A stretch of DNA of 20,319 bases. Source: JAZFYD01 sp036443405. GTDB taxonomy: Bacteria; Planctomycetota; PLA2. The notes beneath the pieces are model-generated. The model was not told the origin of the DNA. It made no database searches and saw only the letters and a program-made list of their open reading frames with translations. This document shows positions 9,906 to 16,928 of this stretch, piece after piece. The stretch is from NCBI GenBank assembly GCA_036443405.1, contig JAZFYD010000197.1, positions 1 to 20,319 of the forward strand, in the 5' to 3' direction. Positions within the stretch are counted from its first letter, which is position 1. Each line of letters starts with the position of its first letter. Position numbers and translations under genes: made by a program.

Positions 9906-12833
9906 CTACAACTCCACGATCCCATGACACTTCTTGTACTTCTTGCCGCTTCCACAGGGGCAGGGATCGTTGCGTCCCACCTTGGGCGCATCGCGCTTGA
10001 TCGGCTCGATGCGTTCGGGCGTGGAGCCGATGTTGCCGACGTCGTCCGGGTCGGTCCCGTCGGCGCCATACGCAGTCGCGTCGTCGTGGGTCGTTGAAGC
10101 CGGGTTCCATGTGTCGGCCAGCAGGTCGTCTGCGGCATCGTCGGTGATCTGGATCTTGAGCAGGCTGTCGGTGACGGACTCGGCGATCGAGACTTCCATC
10201 TCCTGGAACGCCCGCGTGGCCTCCTGCCGGTATTCCATCTTCGGGTCTTTTTGGCCGTATCCGCGGAGACCGATGCTTCGACGCAGATCGTCGAGTTCGC
10301 GAAGGTGCTCCTTCCACTTCTCGTCGAACCCGCGCAGGAGCAGGAACCGCAGCGTGTGCTCGTGGCCCTCCTCGCCGATCAACTCCCTGATGCGCTCCAT
10401 GCCGCGCTCGACGGCCGCGCGCACGATCTTCGCGCCTGCTTGGGCGCCGCCGGATTTGCGAAGCTCTTCGGGGTCGACTTCGACGCCGAACTTGCGCCGC
10501 GCCCATCCCGCGACCTCGCCGACGTCCCACTCGGCGGGCGGTTGGTGATCGGCCATATGCTCCGCGACCACGCCGTCGAGCAGGAGATCGACAAGCTGCC
10601 AAACCGTCTCTTCGAGTTGCTCGCCGCGCAGCATGGCGGTGCGCCGATCGTAGATCGTCTTGCGCTGCTCGTCGTTGACCTTGTCGTACTCGAGCAGGTT
10701 CTTGCGAATGTCGAAGTTGTGCTCCTCGACCTTTTTCTGCGCCCGCTCGATGGCCCGGGTGACCATCGGGTAGGAGATCTCCTGTCCGTCCCCCATGCCG
10801 AGCCTGGCAAGGAGACGCTTGACGCCCTCGCGCGCGAACCGGCGCATGAGGTCGTCCTCGAGTGAGACGAAAAAGGTCGACGAGCCGGGATCGCCCTGGC
10901 GCCCGGAGCGGCCGCGCAGCTGGTTGTCGATGCGCCGCGACTCGTGCCGTTCGGTGCCGATGATGTGCAGTCCGCCGAGCCCGGCCACCGACGTGGTCCC
11001 GTTCGTCGGCAGCGCGGCCATCGATTCGGTCGCCCAGCAGTTCTCGAGTTCGGTGCGTTTCGCCTCGGAGTCGCCCTTTTTCTTCTCGAGCTTGTCGAGG
11101 ATGTTCTTCGGCAGGTAGCGCTTCGCCCAGTGGGCCAGCAACTTGTGCTCGCGCGACGGGTCGTCGATCCGGAGGTCCTTCGGGGCCACTCCGCTTTTCT
11201 GCCAGTACTCCTGGAGCTCTTCCGACTCGAAATTGCCGAGGAGGATGTCGGTACCGCGGCCCGCCATGTTGGTGGCGATGGTGACGGCCCCGAGCTGCCC
11301 GGCGTTGGCGACGATGTGCGCCTCGCGCTCGTGATGCTTCGCGTTCAGCACCTCGTGCGGGACGCCGCGGCGTTGCAGCATCGCGGACAGCTTCTCGCTG
11401 CGTTCGATCGATGTCGTACCGACCAGGATCGGACGACCGGTCGCGTGCACGCGCTCGATCTCCGCGGCGGTCGCCAGGTACTTCTCCTTCTCCGTGAGAT
11501 ACACGCGGTCGTCGAATGCGGTCCGGATCAGCGGCCGGTTGGTCGGCACGACGAGCACGTCGAGCGTGTAGATCTGGTGGAACTCGCCGGCCTCCGTCAG
11601 CGCGGTACCGGTCATGCCGCTCAGTTTGTCGTAGAGGCGGAAGAAGTTCTGGATCGTGACCGTCGCGAGGGTCTGGAACTCCTCGCGGATCTTGAGGTCC
11701 TCTTTCGCTTCGATCGCCTGATGCAGACCATCGCTCCAACGACGCCCCTCCATCAGACGTCCGGTGAATTCGTCGACGATGACGATCTCGTTGTCCTTGG
11801 GGACGTAGTCGACGTCTTTTACGAAGAGCTGATGGGCGCGCACCGCCTGCTCGAGGTGATGCGGCCACTGGTCGTGGATCGCATCGAGCGCGTAAAAGTC
11901 CTCGACGCCCAACTCCTTTTGCGCGGCGATGATGCCCGAGTCGGTCAGGTACGCGCTCTTGCTCTTCTCGGAGTAGACGAAGTAGTACGCCTTCTCGAGA
12001 TCGAGTCTCTTGTGCTCGCGCTCGGTCCCCGCGGCCGAGCCCTCGATTTGATCGTCGAGGTCGTTCTTGTCGGCGCCCTTCTTGTTCTGAATCCAGCGGC
12101 GCACGACCCGGTCCGCAAGGTAGTAGTTCTCCGTCGCCTCATCGGACGGGCCCGAGATGATCAGCGGCGTGCGCGCTTCATCGATCAGGATGCTGTCGAC
12201 CTCATCGATTATCGCGAAGTGCCGGTGCTTCTGGCACTGCAGATCCAGGCGCGTCTTCATGTTGTCGCGCAGATAGTCGAAGCCGAACTCGCTGTTCGTA
12301 CCGTAGGTGACGTCGCATTCGTACTGCGGAATGCGCTCATTCGAGTGCATCTGTGACTGGATGCAGCCCACGGAGAGGCCCAGGATGCCGTAGATGTTGC
12401 CCATCCACGCGGCATCGCGGCGTGCGAGATAGTCGTTGACCGTGACGATGTGCACTTTGCCGTCGAGCGCGTTTAGGTACCCCGGCGCGACGGAGGTCAG
12501 GGTCTTGCCCTCCCCCGTCATCATCTCCGCGATTCCGCCGTTGTGCATCACGATGCCGCCCATCAACTGGACATCGAACGGCCGCTCACCGATCGTCCGC
12601 TTGGCGGCCTCCCGGCCGACCGCGAACGCCTCGGGCAGGATGTCGTCCCGCGTCTCTCCCTGGCTCAACCGCTTCCGGAACTCTGCCGTTTTGTCACGGA
12701 GCTGTTCGTCGGTCAGCTTCTCGTATTCCGGCTCGTACGAGTTGATGCGCTCGATCGTGGGAAGCATCTTCTTCAAAACCCGCTCATTGCGGTCGCCGAA
12801 GAGGCTCTTCAGGAATTTGTCGAGAATTGCCAT
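9906..12833 (-). CDS. secA: Preprotein translocase ATPase SecA
   Basis: The motor of Sec export; it binds preproteins and SecYEG at the inner membrane and drives translocation with ATP. The 975 residues show Walker A MMTGEGKT (104-111), the DEAD-type AIIDEVDSILIDEARTP (207-223), VLVGTTSIERSE-type helicase motifs (about 470-480), TNMAGRGTDILLG (521-533), GLHIIGTERHESRRIDNQLRG (from 621), and a C-terminal SEC-C zinc motif with C958, C960, C969 and H970 that also binds SecB. It is longer than the E. coli protein (901), partly through a segment of about 85 residues (534-618) between GRGTDILLG and GLHIIGT, rich in Lys and Glu. The ATG gives the usual family start (LDKFLKSLFGDRNERVLKK), yet no Shine-Dalgarno precedes it. 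It lies 55 bases after the response regulator on the same strand and upstream of metK. Confidence 0.98.
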   Translation of the reverse strand: MAILDKFLKSLFGDRNERVLKKMLPTIERINSYEPEYEKLTDEQLRDKTAEFRKRLSQGETRDDILPEAFAVGREAAKRTIGERPFDVQLMGGIVMHNGGIAEMMTGEGKTLTSVAPGYLNALDGKVHIVTVNDYLARRDAAWMGNIYGILGLSVGCIQSQMHSNERIPQYECDVTYGTNSEFGFDYLRDNMKTRLDLQCQKHRHFAIIDEVDSILIDEARTPLIISGPSDEATENYYLADRVVRRWIQNKKGADKNDLDDQIEGSAAGTEREHKRLDLEKAYYFVYSEKSKSAYLTDSGIIAAQKELGVEDFYALDAIHDQWPHHLEQAVRAHQLFVKDVDYVPKDNEIVIVDEFTGRLMEGRRWSDGLHQAIEAKEDLKIREEFQTLATVTIQNFFRLYDKLSGMTGTALTEAGEFHQIYTLDVLVVPTNRPLIRTAFDDRVYLTEKEKYLATAAEIERVHATGRPILVGTTSIERSEKLSAMLQRRGVPHEVLNAKHHEREAHIVANAGQLGAVTIATNMAGRGTDILLGNFESEELQEYWQKSGVAPKDLRIDDPSREHKLLAHWAKRYLPKNILDKLEKKKGDSEAKRTELENCWATESMAALPTNGTTSVAGLGGLHIIGTERHESRRIDNQLRGRSGRQGDPGSSTFFVSLEDDLMRRFAREGVKRLLARLGMGDGQEISYPMVTRAIERAQKKVEEHNFDIRKNLLEYDKVNDEQRKTIYDRRTAMLRGEQLEETVWQLVDLLLDGVVAEHMADHQPPAEWDVGEVAGWARRKFGVEVDPEELRKSGGAQAGAKIVRAAVERGMERIRELIGEEGHEHTLRFLLLRGFDEKWKEHLRELDDLRRSIGLRGYGQKDPKMEYRQEATRAFQEMEVSIAESVTDSLLKIQITDDAADDLLADTWNPASTTHDDATAYGADGTDPDDVGNIGSTPERIEPIKRDAPKVGRNDPCPCGSGKKYKKCHGIVEL

Positions 12834-12888
12834 GCGGGTGTCAGTCTGTGTTTGCTTGGTGCCGCGCTCGCCGCGGACAAGCGCGCGA

Positions 12889-13698
12889 TTATGACAGCAA
12901 CTTGCGGACCAGCGAAAAGAGGATGTCGCGCCGGTACGGCTTGACCAGGAAGCCGTCCGCGTAGGTCAGGGTGCTCAGATCCACCTGGCCGGCCGTCGCG
13001 AGCAGAACCGGGATGTGACGGGTGTCCGGGTTCTCCTTGAGCCGCTCGCAGCACGTGACGCCGTCCATGCCGGGCATCTCATAGTCCATCAGGATCAGGT
13101 GCGGCGGCTCGCTCCGGACCTGGTCGAGGGCCCTCTCGCCGTCGCACGCGGTACGCACCTTCAACCCGGCCCGTTCGAGCAGCGCCTGGATCGTCTCCCG
13201 GATCGCATCGTCGTCGTCGACGATGAGCACGCTGCGCTCGTGCGGCGTGAGTTGCTCGACCTTGCCGAGCATCGCCTTGATGTCGCTGAGGACGGGCACG
13301 CCCTCGCGTTTCCACTCCTGCTCGATCTCGAGTCTGAGGGCCTGGTTGTGCTCGCGCACGCGCGTCCATCGCTCGAAGTCCGGCGCCTCGGGGTCGACGC
13401 GCAGATCGTCGTGGGTGTCGACGCGGAACACGTACTGATCCACGAGGATGCTCTCCTCGAGGACGAGCTTCATATGGGGGTAGCGCTCGTTACCCAGGCG
13501 CATAACGTAGCGATGGACGAACCGCCCGCGCCGAACCTCTCCTTCGTCGTTGAACCGGTCGAGCAGGTCCGTGGCCGACTCGCCGCCGTCCAAATCGATC
13601 GAGGGCGCCCGCCAGCGCGCCTGATCGCTGTACGCGAGGCGCTGATACGTGTCGATCGCGAGACGGACGGTGTCCGCCGAGATCTCGGAGAGCTTCAT
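12889..13698 (-). CDS. Response regulator: unrecognised N-terminal domain plus C-terminal receiver domain
   Basis: A 269-residue protein whose receiver domain is C-terminal (about 155-269), reversed from the usual order. The receiver is intact: acidic pocket VLIVDDDDAIRE (157-168), phosphoacceptor Asp205 in LILMDYEMPGMDG, Thr235 and Lys253 (LVKPY). The N-terminal 150 residues have no DNA-binding or enzymatic motif that I recognise. They contain FVHRYVMRLGNERYPHMKLVLEE (60-82), FRVDTHDDLRVDPEAPDFERW (91-111) and an acidic helix NQALRLEIEQEWKREGVP. The mix of beta strands and helices suggests a folded ligand- or protein-binding domain. Its start overlaps the lspA stop (ATGA, 13695-13698), so translation is coupled to the lipoprotein signal peptidase, and secA follows 55 bases downstream. 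No histidine kinase is in the window. A role in envelope or export control is suggested by the neighbours only. Confidence 0.88.
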   Translation of the reverse strand: MKLSEISADTVRLAIDTYQRLAYSDQARWRAPSIDLDGGESATDLLDRFNDEGEVRRGRFVHRYVMRLGNERYPHMKLVLEESILVDQYVFRVDTHDDLRVDPEAPDFERWTRVREHNQALRLEIEQEWKREGVPVLSDIKAMLGKVEQLTPHERSVLIVDDDDAIRETIQALLERAGLKVRTACDGERALDQVRSEPPHLILMDYEMPGMDGVTCCERLKENPDTRHIPVLLATAGQVDLSTLTYADGFLVKPYRRDILFSLVRKLLS

Positions 13699-14234
13699 GT
13701 CGTTCGGGAACTACCGGCCCCGCTGCCTCCGGTGCCACTCTCGGTCGAGGCAGCGGAGGGGTGCTTGAAGCTGAGGATCAGCAAGATACCGATCCCCGTC
13801 ACCAACGCGCTGTCCGCGATATTGAATGTCGGCCAGTGCGAGCCGGCGAAATCGCCGTAATAGAAGTTGATGAAATCGCGCACCATGCCGTACCGGATCC
13901 GATCGTAGCCGTTCCCAATCGCGCCGGACAGGACGAGCGCCTTGGCGAACGTCTCGACCTTCGAAGAGCGCACGGGAAAGAGAATCCAACCGACGATGAG
14001 GGGGACGGCGAGCAGCGTGGCGATCAGCAGGATCACCGGCGGAATCGGGAGGCTCCAGACGCCGCCCTCGTTGTACACCGCTTCGATTGCCAGCCAGTTC
14101 TCGATGAGCACCTTCTTGATCTCCGTGCCCCGGCCCGGCGCCGGATACGGATTGGCCAGGGTCTTCGTCCAGAGATCAATCGCCGCGAGGAATACCGCGA
14201 CGAGCAGCCACCAGGCCCGGCTTTTTCGGCTCAT
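13695..14234 (-). CDS. lspA: Lipoprotein signal peptidase (signal peptidase II)
   Basis: An inner-membrane aspartyl protease that removes the signal peptide of lipidated prolipoproteins. The 179 residues form about four membrane helices and carry the family blocks: AIDLWTK (18-24), YNEGGVWSL (54-62, in place of the usual NxGAAFS), GAIGNGYDRI (104-113) and the catalytic pair Asp120 in VRDFI and Asp141 in FNIADS. The tail after residue 158 is a Ser/Gly/Thr-rich extension (ASTESGTGGSGAGSS). The gene follows the DksA-like gene after 63 bases and ends in an ATGA overlap with the response regulator. The upstream bases show no clear Shine-Dalgarno. A potential substrate in the window is the lipoprotein at 7627-8565. 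Confidence 0.96.
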   Translation of the reverse strand: MSRKSRAWWLLVAVFLAAIDLWTKTLANPYPAPGRGTEIKKVLIENWLAIEAVYNEGGVWSLPIPPVILLIATLLAVPLIVGWILFPVRSSKVETFAKALVLSGAIGNGYDRIRYGMVRDFINFYYGDFAGSHWPTFNIADSALVTGIGILLILSFKHPSAASTESGTGGSGAGSSRTT

Positions 14235-14297
14235 GAGGGATTGGACGCCATCGGTCGCGACACTGCGTCGTGCAATCGAAAACTTCTGGGCGCGGCC

Positions 14298-14858
14298 TTA
14301 GGCGCGACCGGGAATCTCGTCTTCGTCGATTTCGCCGGCTTCGACGCGGCGCTGGTACTCGACGACATATCGGGTGTAGGGAATAGCCTCGAGGCGGGGT
14401 TCGCCGATGGGCTCAAACGTCCCCTCGCAAATCCCGTAGGTCTTGGCTTCGATGCGTTTGAGCGCTTCGTGAATCTCCGTGAGTTCGCGGCGCTCGGTCT
14501 CGACAAGGGACAGCGTGAAGTCCTGGTCGAAGTTGTCGGAGCCGTGATCCGCCATGTGGTCGACGGAAAAGTCCTGGCCCGACGACTTCAGCGCCTCCGC
14601 CTCCATCGCGGTGACGTTGCTCAGGAGCCGGTCCCGGCACTCGAGCAGCAGATCGCGGTAATGGACGAGTTCCTTCTTGTTGAACGGGGTCTTCACCTTG
14701 CGAACCTTGTCGTTGCCGGGAGCCGCGGCGGGGGTGGCGGTCCTCTTGGACGTCGGCCCGGCCTTCTTGGCGGCCTTTTTCTGGACCGTCTTCTGGGCCG
14801 GTTTGGCGGAAGCCTTCTTTCGGGCCGGTGCCTTTTTCGCCGCTTTCTTTGCCGCCAT
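14298..14858 (-). CDS. DksA/TraR-family protein with a degenerate zinc finger and Lys/Ala-rich N-terminal tail
   Basis: A 186-residue protein. DksA/TraR proteins bind the RNA polymerase secondary channel and change promoter response, often with ppGpp. Residues 1-48 are a histone-H1-like Lys/Ala/Pro tail (AAKKAAKKAPARKK...). Residues about 60-140 are the coiled coil, with acidic tip residues near DHGSDNFDQDF (104-114). The C-terminal finger follows the family template YGxC..xG..I...RLeAiPyt, but of the four zinc cysteines only C144 remains; the expected partners are T147, Y164 and E167. The start is ATG 14858, chosen because GGGAG stands nine bases upstream; the in-frame ATG 14884 and the longer open frame lack such a site and would run through the promoter. 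A promoter lies just upstream. lspA follows 63 bases later on the same strand. Confidence 0.88.
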   Translation of the reverse strand: MAAKKAAKKAPARKKASAKPAQKTVQKKAAKKAGPTSKRTATPAAAPGNDKVRKVKTPFNKKELVHYRDLLLECRDRLLSNVTAMEAEALKSSGQDFSVDHMADHGSDNFDQDFTLSLVETERRELTEIHEALKRIEAKTYGICEGTFEPIGEPRLEAIPYTRYVVEYQRRVEAGEIDEDEIPGRA

Positions 14859-14887
14859 CGAGCGCTTCTCCCTTCGAAGAGCCATGC

Positions 14888-14915
14888 AGGATAGGGCTGG
14901 ATCCGGACCCGTCAA
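14888..14915 (-). promoter_or_regulatory. Promoter of the dksA-like gene and probably of the lspA run
   Basis: On the minus strand TTGACG (14910-14915; five of six) is followed after 16 bases by TATCCT (14888-14893; four of six). The leader would be about 20-25 bases and contains GAAGGGAGAAG (14865-14875) as ribosome-binding site. The interval to xerD (to 15050) shows no gene. Confidence 0.6.
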
Positions 14916-15050
14916 GGCGCCTCCTTCCCCGCGCGCGGGTTGATCGGTCCGGCCCCGCGCCGCGGTTGCGCCGAAGCCGCGGCACGAGGTCACTCCGAAA
15001 ATCACCGCAGGGATCAAAGGAATTCGCGCGCTCGCCCGATCCTTGTTTTC

Positions 15051-15920
15051 GTGGACGAAGCGATTTCCGAGTTCCTGTTTTGGGCCCAAGCCGAGGTTTC
15101 CCTCGCGGCCAACACCCGGGCCGCGTATGAGCGGGACCTCGCCCGATATCGCGCATTCCTAAAGGAATCAAAGGCCGCCTGGAAGCGCGTGCGGCCCGAG
15201 CACGTGCTGGCATTCCTGGCCGCGGAACGGCGGGCGGGACGCTCCGAGAGCACGCTCTCACGGCGTTTTGCGTGCCTCCGCAGCTTCCACCGGTTCTGCA
15301 TTGCCGAGGGACTCCTCGATCGCGATCCGTGCGAGACGCTGGACTCGCCGCGGCGCTGGCGAACGCTGCCGCGGGTACCGAGCCGCCGGGATGTCGAGAC
15401 CGTGCTCGAGTCCATCCCCCTCGACACCGCGCGCGGCCGCCGGGACAAGGCGATGCTCGAGATGCTGTACGCCACCGGCGCCAGGGTCAGCGAACTCGTG
15501 AATGCGACGGATCTGGACTACAAGGCCGACCTCCGGCTGCTGCGATTGCGCGGCAAGGGAAACAAGGAGCGCGTGGTTCCCGTTGGACGGAGCGCGCACG
15601 AAGCGTTGGCGCGCCACCACGAAGACCGCGAGGTGTCGGGACATGATCCGCTCGTGAGTTCCATGCGGGGCCGCCGCCTCACCCGGGATCGCGTGCTACG
15701 CGTGTTGCGCGAGTACAGCGACGCAGCGGGTGTGAAGTCGCTGCCGTCGCCGCACGCATTCCGCCACGCGTTTGCGACCCATCTGCTCGAAGGCTCCGCG
15801 AACATCCGCGCGGTCCAGGAGCTGCTGGGCCACGCAAGCGTGACGACGACTCAGATCTACACGCATGTTGAGCAGGACCGGTTGAGAGCGATCCACAAGA
15901 AATTTCATCCGCGCGCTTGA
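15051..15920 (+). CDS. xerD: Tyrosine recombinase XerD
   Basis: A site-specific recombinase that, with XerC, resolves chromosome dimers at dif during division. From GTG 15051 the product has 289 residues: an N-terminal SAM-like core-binding domain (about 1-95, with NTRAAYERDL at 21-30) and a catalytic domain carrying Arg145 (ATGARVSEL), Lys169 (GKGNKER), His235 and Arg238 (PHAFRHAFATHLL), His261 (LLGHAS) and the nucleophile Tyr270 (TTQIYTHV). The ending RLRAIHKKFHPRA closely follows the XerD form (E. coli RLRQLHQQHHPRA), favouring XerD over XerC. The open frame reaches upstream to 14940, but that part is low-complexity and outside the family length. No good Shine-Dalgarno is seen before the GTG. 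The flanks show no integrase cargo or attachment repeats, so this is the housekeeping enzyme. Confidence 0.93.
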   Translation: MDEAISEFLFWAQAEVSLAANTRAAYERDLARYRAFLKESKAAWKRVRPEHVLAFLAAERRAGRSESTLSRRFACLRSFHRFCIAEGLLDRDPCETLDSPRRWRTLPRVPSRRDVETVLESIPLDTARGRRDKAMLEMLYATGARVSELVNATDLDYKADLRLLRLRGKGNKERVVPVGRSAHEALARHHEDREVSGHDPLVSSMRGRRLTRDRVLRVLREYSDAAGVKSLPSPHAFRHAFATHLLEGSANIRAVQELLGHASVTTTQIYTHVEQDRLRAIHKKFHPRA

Positions 15921-15944
15921 GCGCGCGACGCGGTCAAGCGCTCG

Positions 15945-16075
15945 CCTTGGCCTTGTGCGTCGTGGCCCGTCGCTCAGTCCCCGGACCACTGCCTCTTCCT
16001 CACGCCGGGGCCGGCGGAGTGGAACGCGGACCGAGTGGCGACGTCCGACGCATGAGGCCAGGGCCGAGGCCGAGG
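15945..16075. repeat. Long palindromic repeat, copy 1 (between xerD and tal)
   Basis: An imperfect palindrome centred near 16004. The outer arms 15945-15962 and 16046-16063 pair over 18 bases with three G-U pairs. In the same register 15968-15980 pairs with 16028-16040 (12 of 13 counting G-U). Bases 16015-16075 align without gaps to 16841-16901 (50 of 61 identical). It fills the gap between the convergent ends of xerD and tal. No coding frame or transposase is associated. Confidence 0.8.
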
Positions 16076-16084
16076 AAGCTGCGC

Positions 16085-16723
16085 TTACCCCTTCCGATGA
16101 TCCGCTAAGAACGCCTCCAGCCCGCTGTCCGTCAACGGATGCTTCAGCAACTGGCCGAGCACCTTCGGCGGAACCGTGCAGACGTCAGCGCCGATCTTGG
16201 CGGCGAACCGGACGTGCTGCGCCGAGCGGATCGACGCGACGAGAATCTCCGTTCCGAACGCGTAGTTGTCATAGATCTCGCGGATGTCCTCGATGACCTC
16301 GAGGCCGGCCTGGCCGAGATCGTCCAGCCGCCCGATGAACGGGCTGATGAATGCCGCGCCGGCCTTCGCCGCCATCAACGCCTGGACCGCCGTGAAACAA
16401 AGCGTGACGTTGACCTTGATGTTCTGGGTCGACAGCTCGCGGCACGCTGCGAGGCCATCCGCGATCAGCGGCACCTTCACGGTGACGTTGGGATGGATCG
16501 ACGCGAGCTTCATGCCCTCGGCGACCATCTCGTCGCGCTTCACCGCGACCACCTCGGCACTGATGGGGCCGTCCACGACGTCGCAGATCTCGGCGATGAC
16601 CTCTTCGCGGCTGCGGCCCGACTTGGCGATGAGCGAGGGGTTCGTGGTGACGCCGTCCAGCAAGCCCATCTGGGAGTACTTGCGGATCTCGGCGAGGTCG
16701 GCGGTGTCGAGGAAGAACTTCAT
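16085..16723 (-). CDS. tal: Transaldolase, small fructose-6-phosphate aldolase-like type
   Basis: A cytosolic class I aldolase of the pentose phosphate pathway. The 212 residues match the short transaldolase/FSA (TalC/MipB) subfamily, about 214-222 long, and not the 310-residue classical TalB. Motifs: MKFFLDTADLAEIRK at the start, GVTTNPSLIAK (24-34), the Schiff-base Lys83 in NVTVKVPL, NVTLCFTAVQALMAAKAGA (105-123), ISPFIGRLDD (126-135) and ILVASIRSAQHV (160-171). True transaldolase and fructose-6-phosphate aldolase activities cannot be told apart from this sequence with confidence. The gene stands alone on its strand, with a promoter-like pair almost touching its ATG and a copy of the palindromic repeat on each side. 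No Shine-Dalgarno is visible, in keeping with a leaderless or near-leaderless transcript. Confidence 0.95.
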   Translation of the reverse strand: MKFFLDTADLAEIRKYSQMGLLDGVTTNPSLIAKSGRSREEVIAEICDVVDGPISAEVVAVKRDEMVAEGMKLASIHPNVTVKVPLIADGLAACRELSTQNIKVNVTLCFTAVQALMAAKAGAAFISPFIGRLDDLGQAGLEVIEDIREIYDNYAFGTEILVASIRSAQHVRFAAKIGADVCTVPPKVLGQLLKHPLTDSGLEAFLADHRKG

Positions 16724-16731
16724 GGCTGCGG

Positions 16732-16760
16732 ATTATCGCGCCGTTCCCGGACGGGATCAA
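16732..16760 (-). promoter_or_regulatory. Candidate promoter of tal
   Basis: On the minus strand TTGATC (16755-16760; four of six) is followed after 17 bases by GATAAT (16732-16737; five of six). Only eight bases separate the -10 box from ATG 16723, so initiation would fall at or within a few bases of the start codon. Confidence 0.5.
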
Positions 16761-16784
16761 ATGACGCCGCGCGCAAATCGCGCC

Positions 16785-16901
16785 CCCCGGCCTTGGCGCT
16801 GGCCTCATGCGCCGGCGTCGCGGCTCACGTGGGGGGCGGACGGAGTGGAAAGGGGACCGAGCGGCGGGGGGTGGCGCATGAGGCCAAGGCCGGGGCCGAG
16901 G
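16785..16901. repeat. Long palindromic repeat, copy 2 (between tal and uvrC)
   Basis: The arms GGCCTCATGCGCC (16801-16813) and GGCGCATGAGGCC (16873-16885) are perfectly complementary. The helix continues with CCCCGGCCTT (16785-16794) against AAGGCCGGGG (16886-16895) across a six-base one-sided bulge (16795-16800). The right half 16841-16901 is 50/61 identical to copy 1. It lies 28 bases beyond the uvrC stop and upstream of the tal promoter. It might also act as a 3'-end structure for uvrC, though no U-tract follows. Confidence 0.82.
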
Positions 16902-16928
16902 TTACGCAGTGCCAGAACAACTCAAGGG

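Noticed and set aside
9882..9906. Hairpin at the secA stop (AGGGGTCG against CGAGCCCCT) as a terminator
   Set aside because: The stem has a bulge and no U-tract follows on the minus strand.
10944..12356. A 470-codon plus-strand open frame antisense to secA
   Set aside because: SecA is unmistakable on the minus strand; the antisense product has no recognisable motif.
14940..15050. N-terminal extension of xerD to 14940
   Set aside because: The added residues are low-complexity, exceed the family length and have no ribosome-binding site.
15051..15920. Tyrosine recombinase as a sign of an integrated element
   Set aside because: Length and the C-terminus fit housekeeping XerD; there are no attachment repeats, tRNA or cargo genes beside it.
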